DNA of 64,000 nucleotides from Galeopsis tetrahit (taxonomy: Eukaryota; Streptophyta; Magnoliopsida; Lamiales; Lamiaceae). The notes under the pieces were generated by a model. It saw only the letters and a list, made by a program, of their open reading frames with translations, ran no database searches and was not told where the DNA came from. Shown here piece by piece: positions 1-10,850 of the stretch; within the stretch, counting starts at the first letter, position 1, and the number at the start of each line of letters is the position of its first letter. Position numbers and translations under genes: made by a program. The DNA lies in contig OY776131.1 in assembly GCA_963675135.1 (NCBI GenBank), positions 37,223,381-37,287,380 of the forward strand. Reading direction: 5' to 3'.

Positions 1-1
1 T

Positions 2-1042
2 GAAATCCACGATGGATCATGTGGAAATCACACAGGGGGGCAAGCGCTCGCTTTGAAGATCATGAGGCAAGGCTACTTTTGGCCAACACTGAAGAAGGAT
101 GCGATTCATTACGCCCAAGCGTGCAAGAGATGTCAAGCTTTTGCACCCGCTATTCACTCACCTCCAGACGAGCTCATCTCCGTCTACAGCTCTTGGCCCT
201 TCGCGAAGTGGGGCATCGACATCATCGGACCTTTCCCGCCTGGCGTCGGGGGGGTAACTTTCGTAGTCGTAGCAGTCGATTACTTCACCAAATGGACAGA
301 AGCAAAGGCACTGAAGACCATCACAACGGCCCAGATGACAAGCTTCATTTGGAAGAACATAATTTGCAGGTTCGGCCTACCACGAGCGATAGTGACCGAC
401 AACGGACGTCAGTTCACGAGTCAAGACATGCTGGATTTCTGCTCAGAGTGGAACATCAAGAAACCTTTTTCAACACCCTATCATCCACAATCAAATGGTC
501 AAGTAGAGGCGATCAACAAAATCATCAAGCACACCTTGAAAGCTAAGCTAGATGGATTGAAGGGCAAATGGGCGGACGAGTTGCACATGGTTCTGTGGGC
601 ATATCGGACGACCACGAGGAATTCTACTGGTGAAACTCCGTTCGCGCTCGCGTTCGGAACCGAAGCTGTCATACCAGCAGAGGGGCAGGTCCCCACTTTT
701 CGAGTAGTAAATTACGACGAGCAGTTGAATAACAATGCACAGCTCTCCGACTTGGACTTCCTAGAAGAGCGAAGGCTAACAGCGGACGAGAAGAACGTGG
801 TCTACAAGCAAAGGTCAGAACGCTACTACAACACCAAAGTACGTGCTCGCCAATTCACTATCGGCCAGCTCGTACTTCGGAGGGCGACGGAGCAGTCCAT
901 TGGCATACTTGGCCCGACTTGGGAGGGTCCGTATCGAATCACGCGCACACTCTTGAACGGATCATACGAGCTAGAAGATCTCGAGGGCAAGCCAAGCAAG
1001 TACCCGTGGAATGCGGTCAAGCTGAAGAAGTATTACCAGTAA
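2..1042 (+). CDS. Ty3-gypsy integrase, 3' end of a retrotransposon polyprotein (5' cut by window edge)
   Basis: The frame is open from base 2 to the stop at 1040-1042 (346 codons in the window) and enters from upstream. Integrase inserts the element's cDNA into the host genome. Seen: a zinc-binding HHCC module (H3, H10, C41, C44), then a DD35E core with D73 in GIDIIGPFP, D133 in VTDNGRQF and E169 in NGQVEAINK, with spacing x59 and x35. The C-terminal part ends in a GPY-like segment (GPTWEGPY) and a short tail (WNAVKLKKYYQ). That ending is typical of Tat/Retand-type plant elements, where pol ends with integrase and a long region precedes the 3' LTR. No stop or frameshift is seen, so this copy may be young. 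The protease and reverse transcriptase lie outside the window. Confidence 0.93.
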   Translation, partial: EIHDGSCGNHTGGQALALKIMRQGYFWPTLKKDAIHYAQACKRCQAFAPAIHSPPDELISVYSSWPFAKWGIDIIGPFPPGVGGVTFVVVAVDYFTKWTEAKALKTITTAQMTSFIWKNIICRFGLPRAIVTDNGRQFTSQDMLDFCSEWNIKKPFSTPYHPQSNGQVEAINKIIKHTLKAKLDGLKGKWADELHMVLWAYRTTTRNSTGETPFALAFGTEAVIPAEGQVPTFRVVNYDEQLNNNAQLSDLDFLEERRLTADEKNVVYKQRSERYYNTKVRARQFTIGQLVLRRATEQSIGILGPTWEGPYRITRTLLNGSYELEDLEGKPSKYPWNAVKLKKYYQ

Positions 1043-1159
1043 GTGTTTAATTTCTTTATATTTGTATAATTTGTGTAATCATTTCAATACAAGTAACGTT
1101 TTAAATTTCCATCAAAGTTTAGATATTTTTAGACAAGGCTCTGCGTAGCCATCTAGGAA

Positions 1160-1440
1160 ACAAAGACGAGCACTCTTTCTTAACGATGCTCGCAAAGTAG
1201 TGGCGACGACGATCACTACCTTTCCAAACAAAGAGTTCAACCGACGAATGGTTAACTCTAAAAGACGAGCACTCTTTCTTAGATGCTCGCAAAGGAAAGA
1301 CGAGCACTCTTTCTTAGATGCTCGCAAAGGAAAGATGAGCACACTTTCTTAGATGCTCGCAAAGGAAAGACGAGCACCCTTTCTTAAAGGTGCTCGCAAG
1401 AGTAGACGAGCACTTTTTCTTAAAAAATACTCGCAAGGAA
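1160..1440. repeat. Hairpin minisatellite, about 36-bp units, between two convergent genes
   Basis: About six units of roughly 34-38 bp, each built as GACGAGCA, then a CTTTCTTA-type core, then TGCTCGCAAAGG. Within each unit CGAGCA and TGCTCG are inverted, so each can form a 6-bp stem. The first unit is separated from the others by an unrelated 60-bp stretch. The array lies between the integrase stop and the 3' end of the antisense gene. Position 1441-1652 is AT-rich and shows no gene. Confidence 0.8.
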
Positions 1441-1652
1441 AAACAAGCATATGAACAAAAGCAAATAAAAAAGAAGTATCATAACATAAATCGAGAAGCA
1501 ATGACGAGGACGATCACTCAATATAAAGAAAATAAGCAAACACATCATAAGCAAAGGAGTTCTATTCATTAAAAAGCCTTGAAAGGCTGGAATTACAAAA
1601 GAGGCCTTAATGGCCGAACAGTACTAAGAAAAACAAAATAAAACAAAGTAAA

Positions 1653-4508
1653 CTAAGCTGCCAGAGCATCCTCCTCGGCAGGAGCATCTTGCTCGCCAGT
1701 TACCCCCTCTTCGATCACAACCTCCTCGTCAGTAGGAGCACTCTGTTGTTGGGGCGGGGAGTCTTCAGGAGGATCCACGAACACCACCGGAACTCCCATA
1801 AGTCGAGGGAACTGGAGTCCCATTCGCACCAATGGAAGCAAGGGGAGCTCGGTGCCCGGCTGAGGATTCTCCCTCATAAGGAGGTCGTCCAAGAGCTCGC
1901 CAAGCGGAATCACATCCACTTCCGGATGAACATCCAACAATCGATAAATGAGCCCGTGGGCAGTGAGCGCCACCGATAACATGGCCACGCCCCCAGCGAG
2001 CTCATTGGTCTCATCTCGCTCTTCAGTCATGGCGACCAGCTCTTGACGAAGAGTAGCCAACTCTTCTTCATCCGCAGCAGTTTTATTATTAAGAGAGAGT
2101 ACCTCGGCTGATTTCATTTTGAGCTCGTCCTCGGCAGCCCTGAGGCGAGCACGGAGACGTTCGACCTCTTGAAGATCTTCCTGATCCTTCTTTCGAATCG
2201 TCTCAAGTTGGGCCTCAGAATCGGCCAACTTTGCCTCAAGGTCGACCACCTTCTCGGAAGCAACCCCCAAGTCCCTCTCAACTGCGGCTTTTGCCTTGGC
2301 CATCTGGGCGAGCCTCGCACTCCTCTCCTCGCTGACCTTGCGGCTCTCGGCGATCTGGACGGAAAGCCTCTCGAGCGTGTATGAGGCACGAGCCATGTCA
2401 ATGGCGGCTAGGCGAGCATTCTCTAGCGAGCTCTGGTTATGCACCTCGTCGACCAGAGTGGTCGTCAGCGATTTGGGCAAACACTTCATGACCCTCTGGG
2501 CGAGCGGATCCAGAGCCTCTAGATTGGCCACCTCCCGCGACCGGTAAAAGCCGAGGAGGTTGTCGTTGTAAGGCTCAATGACCGAGCTCGCGGCAACCCT
2601 AATAAAGAAAGAAATTTAGAAAAAGATACTTGAAATATTCTATAAATCTATTGATAAAAAGCTTACCTGGCAACTTTTGCGGCATCCCAGCCGAGCAGTG
2701 TGTTATCTCCTTGAGCCCTCTCCCCGGCGGACGTACTCGTCGCAGTCTCTCGCGACCGAGCAGTTCGGGGAGGGGGGGATACGACCGGTGCAGGGGGAGG
2801 CGAGTTACCCCTCGGCGGAGGAGATCTCCTCGGCGAGATCCTCTGTTCGCCAGCTCTTTCGACCCTCTACTCGGTAGCAATCGGGCGAGAAGTACCCCCT
2901 CGACCTGTCCGGGCAACCCTTTTTGGTGGAGCCCCTGAGGCCTCCGCCCCCTTTCTTTTCTTGCCCGTGGCATCAACTACCTTGCGCTCCCGGAGCATCC
3001 TTGCTTTTTGCATCATCCTGCTGGATAGAATGCGATCTACTTCAACAGTTGGGGGAAGGTAGGTGACAACCCTCTGAGGAACCACTACTGAGAAAGAAAA
3101 GCAAAGAGTTAATATTTTCTCAAAACTTGGCAAATTCACAAAAATCTTGAAAACATGTTAATACCTGGAGGGAACTCTCGAGTAAAGTGGTGAGGAGGTA
3201 CTCTGAGACCTGCTCGCTCACGTTCACACTCCCTGTTCAAGAAGCGACAGGACCTCTCCAGGTAGCGACGATTGAGAACGCAGCAAACGTGGTATTGGAA
3301 TAGAGGAGTGAGACGGTGCTCGGCAGTCTTCTTGCGAGCAGTTTCACCTACAAAATCGAGGAGTTAGTCAGTATAGAAAGAGCGAGCAGAAATAAAAATA
3401 ACTTACCACGAATTCTTCGATATTCAGTGGGAATGGGAATGCGATCCGAGGAGCCATCCGGCCTCACCGGACTTTTCCAGTCCCCGGCTACCCACCACCA
3501 GTTGGTTTTCCAATCCCTAATCTTGTTAGGAACCCCTTCAATCAACTTGAAGTTATCTCGGCCCCTAACATAGTAGTATCCATGGCCCACCTGGTTTCCG
3601 GCCTCGGCCGCCTGAAGGAGATAGTTAATCTCTTTCGGGCTGAGCCATGTGTTTCGACATCCATTCTCGGCCGCCACTTGGCCGAACAGGGTAAGAATGC
3701 CGATCAGGTTGGACCAACCGTTCGGCAAAATTTGAGAAGGGGCTACATTCAAAAAGTGCAAAAAGTTGGAAATACTGGGGTGCAGGGGGAACCTTAGCCC
3801 TGCCTCCATCATGCCGATGTTGACGGCGACCATCCCTTCTGGCGGCTGGTCGGCCCTCTCATCTGGGCGAGGTATAAAGAAACACACATCGGCCGGCACT
3901 TGATATCTCTTCCTAGAATTTTCCAGCTGTGCCGAGGAGACCTTGCTCACATACGTACTTGCGTCATATTCGGTTTGGAAAGCTACTCGATACGGGCGAG
4001 GAGCCTCCCGAGGGGGGTATTCGCAGGAATATTTGTAATAGGACTCCCTCGCGAGCTCGTCGCCATCCAAATTCTCCCTACCACTCAAAATGTCCTTTAT
4101 GCTTTCGGCATATTGGACGACCTCCTCAAAATCCTCGCGGAGACTTCTTGTCAAGGTCTCCTCGACCTGGGCAGATTCTATCTGTTCGCCCACTCCACGA
4201 TCCAAACCTTGGTCGCGCAGATCCGAGTCAGTCTCGCTGCCAAGCTCCTCGACATCATCCTCCTCGGCATCATTGCCGACATCTTCCCTGTCAGATTCGC
4301 TGATATCGTCGACATCGACGACCACTGCTTTTCCCAAATTTCGAGGTCCAACACTTATAGGGTCGGGGGAGTGAATCCTAGAATCCGAGGAGGAGGCCCT
4401 CTCCAATAAAGCTAAAGCTAGACGACCTCCATCGTCGGAATTTTTAGAACCACCCACCAACGGCGGCGGACCACCTTCGGAACCACCACCAAATCCGCCA
4501 AAATCCAT
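1653..4508 (-). pseudogene. Antisense four-exon gene of the gypsy element (putative gypsy-type transposon domain plus coiled coil), one nonsense codon
   Basis: Opposite in sense to the integrase. Four exons join with consistent phases and canonical sites: 4508-3407, 3347-3165, 3087-2667 and 2598-1653, 884 codons including stop. Exon 1 has an acidic N-terminus, then around residues 230-350 a block (FPLHPSISNFLHFLNVAPSQ, later GYYYVRGRDNFKLIEG) that resembles the plant 'putative gypsy type transposon' domain (PF04195). Exon 3 is Arg/Pro-rich. Exon 4 is a long heptad-rich coiled coil ending in an acidic tail. One in-frame TAG at 2867-2869 interrupts exon 3; the frame stays open on both sides. 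Known: Tat-lineage elements often carry antisense extra ORFs between integrase and 3' LTR. Function is not known. The splice model is inference from sequence only. Confidence 0.72.
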
Positions 4509-4659
4509 TTTTTCTTAAGAAATGGGGGAGAGAAGTTTTAAAGAAGAAAATGTGAGTTATTTACCTTGTTTATCGATCGAGAACCACCACAAACTCGCCG
4601 GAAAACTTGAAGAGAAACTTGAGAGAGAAGCTTGAAGAGATTCGAAAATGGCAAGAGGT

Positions 4660-4700
4660 AAAAAGTGTTTTGAAGAAGAGGGAAGCCATATTTATAGGCA
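4660..4700 (-). promoter_or_regulatory. TATA promoter of the antisense gene
   Basis: On the minus strand CCTATAAATATGG (4686-4698) lies about 180 bp upstream of the antisense ATG (4508), followed by a CT-rich leader typical of plant pol II 5' UTRs. A GTAAAT donor-like site follows AACAAG near 4564, so the leader may hold an intron. The promoter is inside the element, upstream of the 3' LTR, so the antisense gene need not depend on the LTR. Confidence 0.55.
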
Positions 4701-5060
4701 AACATATGCAGGGACCATTTAGCAAAAAACAGGGTCAAAAACGCAAATTCCCCAAAAATTTTGGGTCATTTCCAAAAATGAGCTCGGCGAGTGGACCCCA
4801 CGCGCGACCTTTGAGGTCGGCACGCGCCCCACGCGCCAAATTCAAATTCATTGCGCCGCCCACGCGCCTGACACAAGTCACATCCGTCATTATTAAAAGT
4901 TGCTTCGATTATCGTGCTCGGCGCTGGAGACGAGGCGACCGCCTCCAATTTACGTCATCAAGATCTCAAATTTGATTGTGTTGTCGAGGGCAATTATCAC
5001 CATCTAAAAAGACGACCATACTGCTCGCCTTACCATTCTACAAATACGAAGAAAGGCGAC

Positions 5061-5071
5061 CAGGGGGCAAA
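5061..5071 (+). promoter_or_regulatory. Polypurine tract of the gypsy element
   Basis: CAGGGGGCAAA lies immediately before TGTTATACC, the usual arrangement for plus-strand priming next to a 3' LTR. A close match (GTGGGGCAAA then TGCTACACC) occurs at 8729-8747, so the boundary is supported by two copies. Confidence 0.7.
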
Positions 5072-5760
5072 TGTTATACCTAGTCAAAGAAGTCAATCTT
5101 TGACAAGTCAATCCTAGTCACCAGTTTACGTGGCGAGGACCAGTCAACAAAGTCTTGCGATGACTAGTCAACAAGACCAAGGAAATGTAATAATATAGAT
5201 GTATTTAATATATTTAAGTGCTCGCCCAAAGATGTTGGCGAGCACATGGTTTAGTTAGCTGCTCGCCCAAATGTGTGGCGAGCACAGGTCTATTCATAGT
5301 TAGAAAATCTAAGTGTTGAAGCCTTGGGAGACAGCATGGAGCGTGGCGACCACACTCCTCGACATGGTCCTCCGGCGACCACCATAGCTCATCTCCTCGG
5401 CATATCGGCGAGGACGAGCACCAAAGGCGGTTTAGCATTAAATGCGCCATCAAATCATCTTTTCGGGCAGAAGTAAGGTCCAGTGAGGGCGTGCCACGTG
5501 TAAAGGACGGGCAGCCCCTGGAAACCACTATATAATGCCTAAAAGGGGCTGATTTGAAGACAAGTTTCATTTTTCACCCAATCTCCCCAACCTAAAGCAA
5601 TAAATACTCCCAAAGCTCTCAAGCTTTTAGCTTCTCCAAGAAGCTACACCACTGTTCTTGATCTTTCTTGCTTTGTTCTTCATAAGATCATCATAAACAC
5701 TCCATTAAACACGTAATAAACCCCCGATCATTAATACATGTTTGTATCGTACCAAAAACA
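5072..5760 (+). mobile_element. 3' LTR of the Tat/Retand-like element
   Basis: Begins TGTTATACCTAGTCAA right after the polypurine tract and is taken to end at ...CCAAAAACA (TG...CA). It holds a TATA box (ACTATATAATGCC, about 5528-5540) and an AATAAA near 5600, which give a plausible U3-R-U5 order. The 5' LTR is outside the window, so the right border and target duplication cannot be confirmed. Confidence 0.6.
5219..5284. repeat. Two near-identical hairpins in the LTR U3
   Basis: GTGCTCGCC (5219-5227) pairs with GGCGAGCAC (5237-5245). TGCTCGCC (5260-5267) pairs with GGCGAGCA (5277-5284). Both stems are perfect with 9-bp loops. They share the GCTCG/CGAGC core with the minisatellite at 1160-1440. 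Confidence 0.8.
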
Positions 5761-5993
5761 GTCCACAACCGAGTCAACCCGATAAAAGTGCGTACAACAG
5801 TATCCTTAACCAACTAGTGTGCATAATCTTTGCCCTAACTCCTACCATAAACCCCTCCTCTTGTTGCATCCGATGAAAACCCAATTCCGACATTGATCCA
5901 TACACACAAATTCAAGTGTGTTGGTTCCATCCAAAAGAAGCTTGCACACTTTCAAAATCACATCAACTATTGTTCCAACGAGTAAATGAGAAC

Positions 5994-6165
5994 CATTACA
6001 AAAAAAACGAGAATTTAAAACGGACATTTCGAGACGCACAAAAAACCGTCTCTATTAGAGACGAAATTGAGACGAATTTGGTCAAAAAATGAGATTTGAA
6101 ATGGAAAAAACACTGTCTCTAATTAGAAACGGTTGTTAGATTCGAGAGATTTAAAGACGGTTTAG
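5994..6165. mobile_element. CACTA-like terminal fragment
   Basis: Starts CATTACAAAAAAAACGAG, close to a CACTA terminus with one change, followed by subterminal GAGACG/CGTCTC inverted motifs. Around 6060-6117 it closely matches 61735-61795 (GAGACGAATTTGGTCAAAAA). No transposase is seen and the right end is not identified. Confidence 0.45.
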
Positions 6166-6189
6166 ATACAATTTTTTTTTCTCAAATTG

Positions 6190-8130
6190 GGTGATGTTGT
6201 ACTTCGTCTGCCACTCACTCAATTCAATGTTTTTTCGTTCCATGTCGTAGAGCGGCTGAGATGGATAATCAACGACCTCAGGTTGTCCGCGATTTCCTGA
6301 AACATCACCTTCTCATTTAGTAGGATGGTCCAACCACATCACATGTTCTCGACTGCGTGGCGAACAAAGTTAGGGACATTGTCAAGCCACCGAAGGATCT
6401 GGGAGAACATGTAGTCCTTCAAGTGATCAACCTTGGGGCCCGTGCTCGCAATCCACCTAACACGATAAATAAATACACTTTAGAAAAAACTATGCAAAAT
6501 TTAAAGATGCATGCAAGCTAAATGTGCAGGTTACCTTTTCGCCTGCCGTTCCTCCCGACCAAGGTTAATGTTGTCACTGGTCCCGAGGACCACTCGTCAT
6601 AGTGGACAGGGGCACCTCTCTTCGAGCAACCAAAATAGAAGAAAATCCCTCTCGGGGGGTGATAGAGTAAGAAAACGGTGTTGAGGTGGCCACTTGAGTC
6701 TGTTTGAATGGACGATGTGAGGCATCTCAGCCTCTTGTAGCCGTTTGCCCGTTCTTCTGGGTTGCCTAGAGGCCCCAACTCCGCCTGTAGTAGCTCGCCG
6801 TTCCTCGGCCGCTTCCCTCTCTTTTATAATTTGGGCAAGCACCTTGGGATTTTACCTCTTCATCTCTTCAATCTCCGATGAGCAAGGAAGTTGTGTGAGG
6901 GTAACAAGGGGGGCTCTGAAATACGAGAATGTTTAATTAGAAAGAAATGACAAACTAGAATGAGCTCTCCATGTTAAAGAGTTGAAAGTAGCAAATCTTT
7001 ACTTTATTGGTTGAGGGCGACAAGGTGATGTGGTGTCACACGTAGACCTACAACTTTACGCTCACTATCGAGGTTGAGTGACTTAATTAAACGATCTATT
7101 GACCTTCACGAAATCACAATATGGTAAAGCTTCTCGAAGAGGTTGGTGAGATGACCTTCACTAGGTGGCTTGAATTCTGCAAAAAGAAAAAAAGATGAAG
7201 TTAAAGCAATATAGATGTGCTCAAAAGACGAAGCGAAAGACTTACTTCTAATAATTTGAAATTCGATGGGGACTACAAGACGATCTCTTCTTCTAGCAGA
7301 CGAGGCCACACTCATCCACTCTCTGTCGATAAAAAACCATTTCTCCTTCCAACCTTTGATTTTGTTGGGCACCTTCTTAATGCTTTTCAATTTTGGACGA
7401 GCTTTAGCGTAGTACCACCCTTCACCATCGTTGGTTTTAGCAAAGTGAACGAGATAAGTAATCTCGTCAGGGCTCTGATTAATGCCACAGTACTTGGCCA
7501 TATGGCTCTCGCAGCCAAACATTATAGAAGACCAATGATATTATTCCACCCGTTAGGCGTGATTTGGATCAAGGCGAGGCTATTCCACCTCGCCAATAGC
7601 CGCGAGATGCAATGGAAAGCAAATGCCCGCCTCCGGCAAGCCAAGGTTTATAACAATTAAACCTTGGGGAGGTTGATCAACCCGTTCATCTTTGGCAGAA
7701 ACCTCAAAATGGACCTCATGGGTTACCTTGAATACATGTACATTAGTAGTGCTCTAAATTATTTTCATCAATTACGCTCGCGCTTGTGCTCGCTTTAAAA
7801 TCGTTCATAATGGCCTTTATGTATAGTTTATTGGGCAGAGTACATGGATGTGCTTGACATACTCATAGTAGGTGTGGCCGTGAGGTTGGCATTTAGGAAT
7901 CTTGCTCTGGACAAAGGCGACGACTTTATCAATGTAGGCGGTGAAGTCAACACCTTAGTAGTGTTTTCATCTTCTTAGCCCTCGACCTCCACCTCTTCCT
8001 CCTCGCCATTCAATCCTAGATCTAGATCCGAGCCAAAATTCGCTAGATCGTTATCATCCTCATCATTTCCGTCGCCGTCTTGGTGAGGAGAGTTATTATA
8101 ATTATCTACACCTACTAGCCCTACCATCAT
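6190..8130 (-). pseudogene. Decayed second antisense gene of a related gypsy element
   Basis: Minus-strand pieces match the layout of the antisense gene at 1653-4508. An acidic N-terminal segment reads from about 8128 to a stop near 7977. The 7106-7522 frame has ESHMAKYCGINQSPDEITYL and PNKIKGWKEKWFFI, matching the domain block of the first copy. A further piece near 6840 (LAQIIKEREAAEERR) fits its third exon, and 6190-6480 holds broken helical coding sequence. Stops and frameshifts separate the pieces. It ends about 600 bp before a polypurine/LTR boundary, as in the first copy. Confidence 0.6.
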
Positions 8131-8728
8131 CAAAATGTGTGCAAGAACCCTAGATGGAGGAGCTCAAGCCGACGTGACTTCTTCGCTGCTACCCACATCA
8201 ACTATAAGAACACATTCATATCCGGAGGAAAGTATATCGATGAGTTCTTTTTCAATAACTCTCATGCGCGCTCCTACCGGAGCCGCAATATTGTGTCATT
8301 GTTGTTACCCTCTATAGCAACATTGTTTTTTCTTTCGACATCTTCTCACCAAAGATTTTTGAAGATTGAGAAAGAGAAAACAAACCAATTTATTTAGCTT
8401 GTTTCGTTGAAAAAATTATGTCGAAGGATTTCTATAGCAGTTGCCGAAGGAAGGCAGGCGAGTATAATTGCGATTTTTTAGGGGGGGAGGGGGGCTACAT
8501 GCAAACGATGTATCCACGTGAACTCAAACACATTGATTCAAATTTGCTGCGTGAGCTCCATGCCACTATTGTAGACCTTCCGCCTCTCACATCATCATAT
8601 GCCTATGCGAGTTCACGAAATCTAAAACGTCGCCTCAAGACACGTTCGTCGCTAGAACAAATAGAAGTCACGAGCATGTCAGTAATATAGCTAGGTCATC
8701 CTTCGAGCACAACATCAAAGAACGAAAT

Positions 8729-8995
8729 GTGGGGCAAATGCTACACCCAGTCAACATCTCATTATATCCAAGTCAATGGTCTCGTCCAACCGAAGAGCCG
8801 ATCAACGAATTGGAGAATAAAAATTCAAATGTCAAGGGTTCTATATGGGTGCTCGTCAAATGCCACATCATAGGTCGTTTACGACTCACTCTGTCCCCAT
8901 TGGAGGCTATCTCTCTGGTCGGTTAAACTAGCGAGCGCCGAGCAACCCACATATACATATCCACCTAGGACGAGCAACCACCTCGGCCAGGTTGG
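8729..8995 (+). mobile_element. Polypurine tract and start of a truncated second LTR
   Basis: GTGGGGCAAA precedes TGCTACACCCAGTCAA (from 8739), which matches the LTR start at 5072 (TGTTATACCTAGTCAA). The LTR-like sequence fades into a TA dinucleotide repeat near 9000, so the 3' part is lost or too diverged to see. Confidence 0.5.
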
Positions 8996-9001
8996 ATTCT
9001 C

Positions 9002-9038
<37 letters not shown>

Positions 9039-9860
9039 AGATCGTCATATATTAATTTTGAATTGAGTGATACATGAGTGAGACGATGTTCTATTTTAAT
9101 TTTTAAGTTACATTTTTCTTTAAAATATGATAGATTTGAACTTTATATACTCATGAATCATATAATTACACAAAGAAACTCATTCAAGTTTTTGTATGCA
9201 TGTGCTCATACAAATTAAACTCTATTGTATTAAAGCATCTAGATTGGTTGTGGAAGGCCTCCTGCCTCTCAAATTACAATGAGATACTATAATATTTTGC
9301 ACACAAAAAATTGAACGGCCTACATTTCACGCATCATTAATAGATACGACGTGAAGAACTCAAAACCATGGGCAAATTAAGATGAAATTCTGACACAATT
9401 AACTTCTAGTATTCATCAACATTTTATATGCACATGTTCTTTATAATTATTTGTGTCAGATTATGGAATCTGTTTTTTTTTTTTTTTATAATTATTAGTG
9501 TCAGATTAAGTTGGATTGATTCATTCTTTTATTTTTGGGATAACGGCCATCCAAGATAATACTATTGTTTTCATCTCTTCTCTCAATGTGACTGCTACAC
9601 ACACGCCTCATAAAACAGAAAAATTGATCGAAGCATCCCAAAGTAGATCGAAACTTGAGTGAGTTATTTATTTGATTTAACAAGTGGCCGGCTTGATTCA
9701 TTCCGTGAACTTCATAAACCCATGAATCATATAATTAAGTCTCACATGTAGATTAAATTAATTTACTAGACGGAGCCCAACAAATTAATTACAATTCATT
9801 CATTTCCATATATAGCTAGTAGGCTTCACATACTAGCTAGATTAGATTCAATCTGTGAAT

Positions 9861-10025
9861 CAATACAAGAAAATTGACTTATAATGACAAAAAATATGTT
9901 ATAATCATGTCATTATAAATTCTCTATTTAAAAATATTTAATAAATTATAAGTCATTTCTGATCATTAAAACTTTTAACTAGAAAAACTATAATGATATC
10001 ATTATAGATCAAGTTTCTCGGAGTA
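9861..10025. mobile_element. Tiny CACTA-like MITE (degenerate)
   Basis: The left end CAATACAAGAAAATTGAC differs by one base from a CACTACAAGAAAA terminus; the right end TTTCTCGGAGTA is a decayed TTTCTTGTAGTG. The interior has inverted TATAATGA/TCATTATA motifs. Flanking triplets AAT and AAA do not match exactly, so this is tentative. Confidence 0.35.
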
Positions 10026-10194
10026 AAATTCTTCCATTTTTTTGCTATGTTGCACATATCGGCCTATGCGGCCACCAACAAATTCGATTTTTTTGCAAAT
10101 CCTTCGTTTTGGACGGAAATAATCCTAGGTGGGCGTATGCACCATTCAATTATATTTTTTGTTTATTTACTTTTTTTCTCAACTCAGTCACAAG

Positions 10195-10234
<40 letters not shown>

Positions 10235-10742
10235 TTTTTTGTTTCTTCATTGTCGTCGTTTAGTTCATTATTTAAAAAACTGAGAAGGTCATGTCGATGT
10301 GCTCGTCGTTTCCATCGCGGCACATATACTTATTGTCTTGCTAATATGTAAAAACATGTTCTTATACTTGAAATTAGAGGGTTAGGTATTTACTTATTTA
10401 TTTGAGTGAGTTATTTATTTGATTGAACAAGTGGCTTGATTTAGGAATAAAAACATAAGGGTTGATTTAGGAGTGTAGGTTAGAAAAAAAAAAACAAATG
10501 AGAAATAACAAAGAAACAGTAAAAAAAATTGATAGCCTAAGCAGTTGATTTTCCACTTTTGCACTCTTATTTATTTGTGTCCAAGAAAAATTCGTGAAAA
10601 TTGATGATAAATTTATTTTTTCCAGAGATACAAAAACTAAGAACATTGTGAATGAGCTAGAAAGTCCTCCCTCACATGTTGGTAAATTAACCACCCCAAC
10701 TAATCCAAAGTTAAAGCATACAAAATAAGCTAGATTTGATAT

Positions 10743-10850
10743 TGTTAGAAATTAATATACAAGAATTAATTCTCCACCTCTATATAAGTTTGGACTTTTA
10801 GATAAGACAATAAATTCGGACTTTTAGATGAGATGGTACCTTTGTTTTCC
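10743..10850 (+). mobile_element. Solo-LTR-like remnant of a TRIM
   Basis: TGTTAGAAATTAATATACAA followed by GAATTAAT, CCTCTATATAAGTT and GGACTTTTAGAT resembles the LTR of the small element at 11669-11880. No second LTR or internal region is attached here. Confidence 0.4.

Noticed and set aside
19..546. Overlapping plus-strand frame of 175 codons
   Set aside because: Shadow of the integrase in another frame; no motif.
1160..1440. CRISPR-like array
   Set aside because: Repeats are contiguous and hairpin-shaped with no unique spacers, in plant nuclear DNA.
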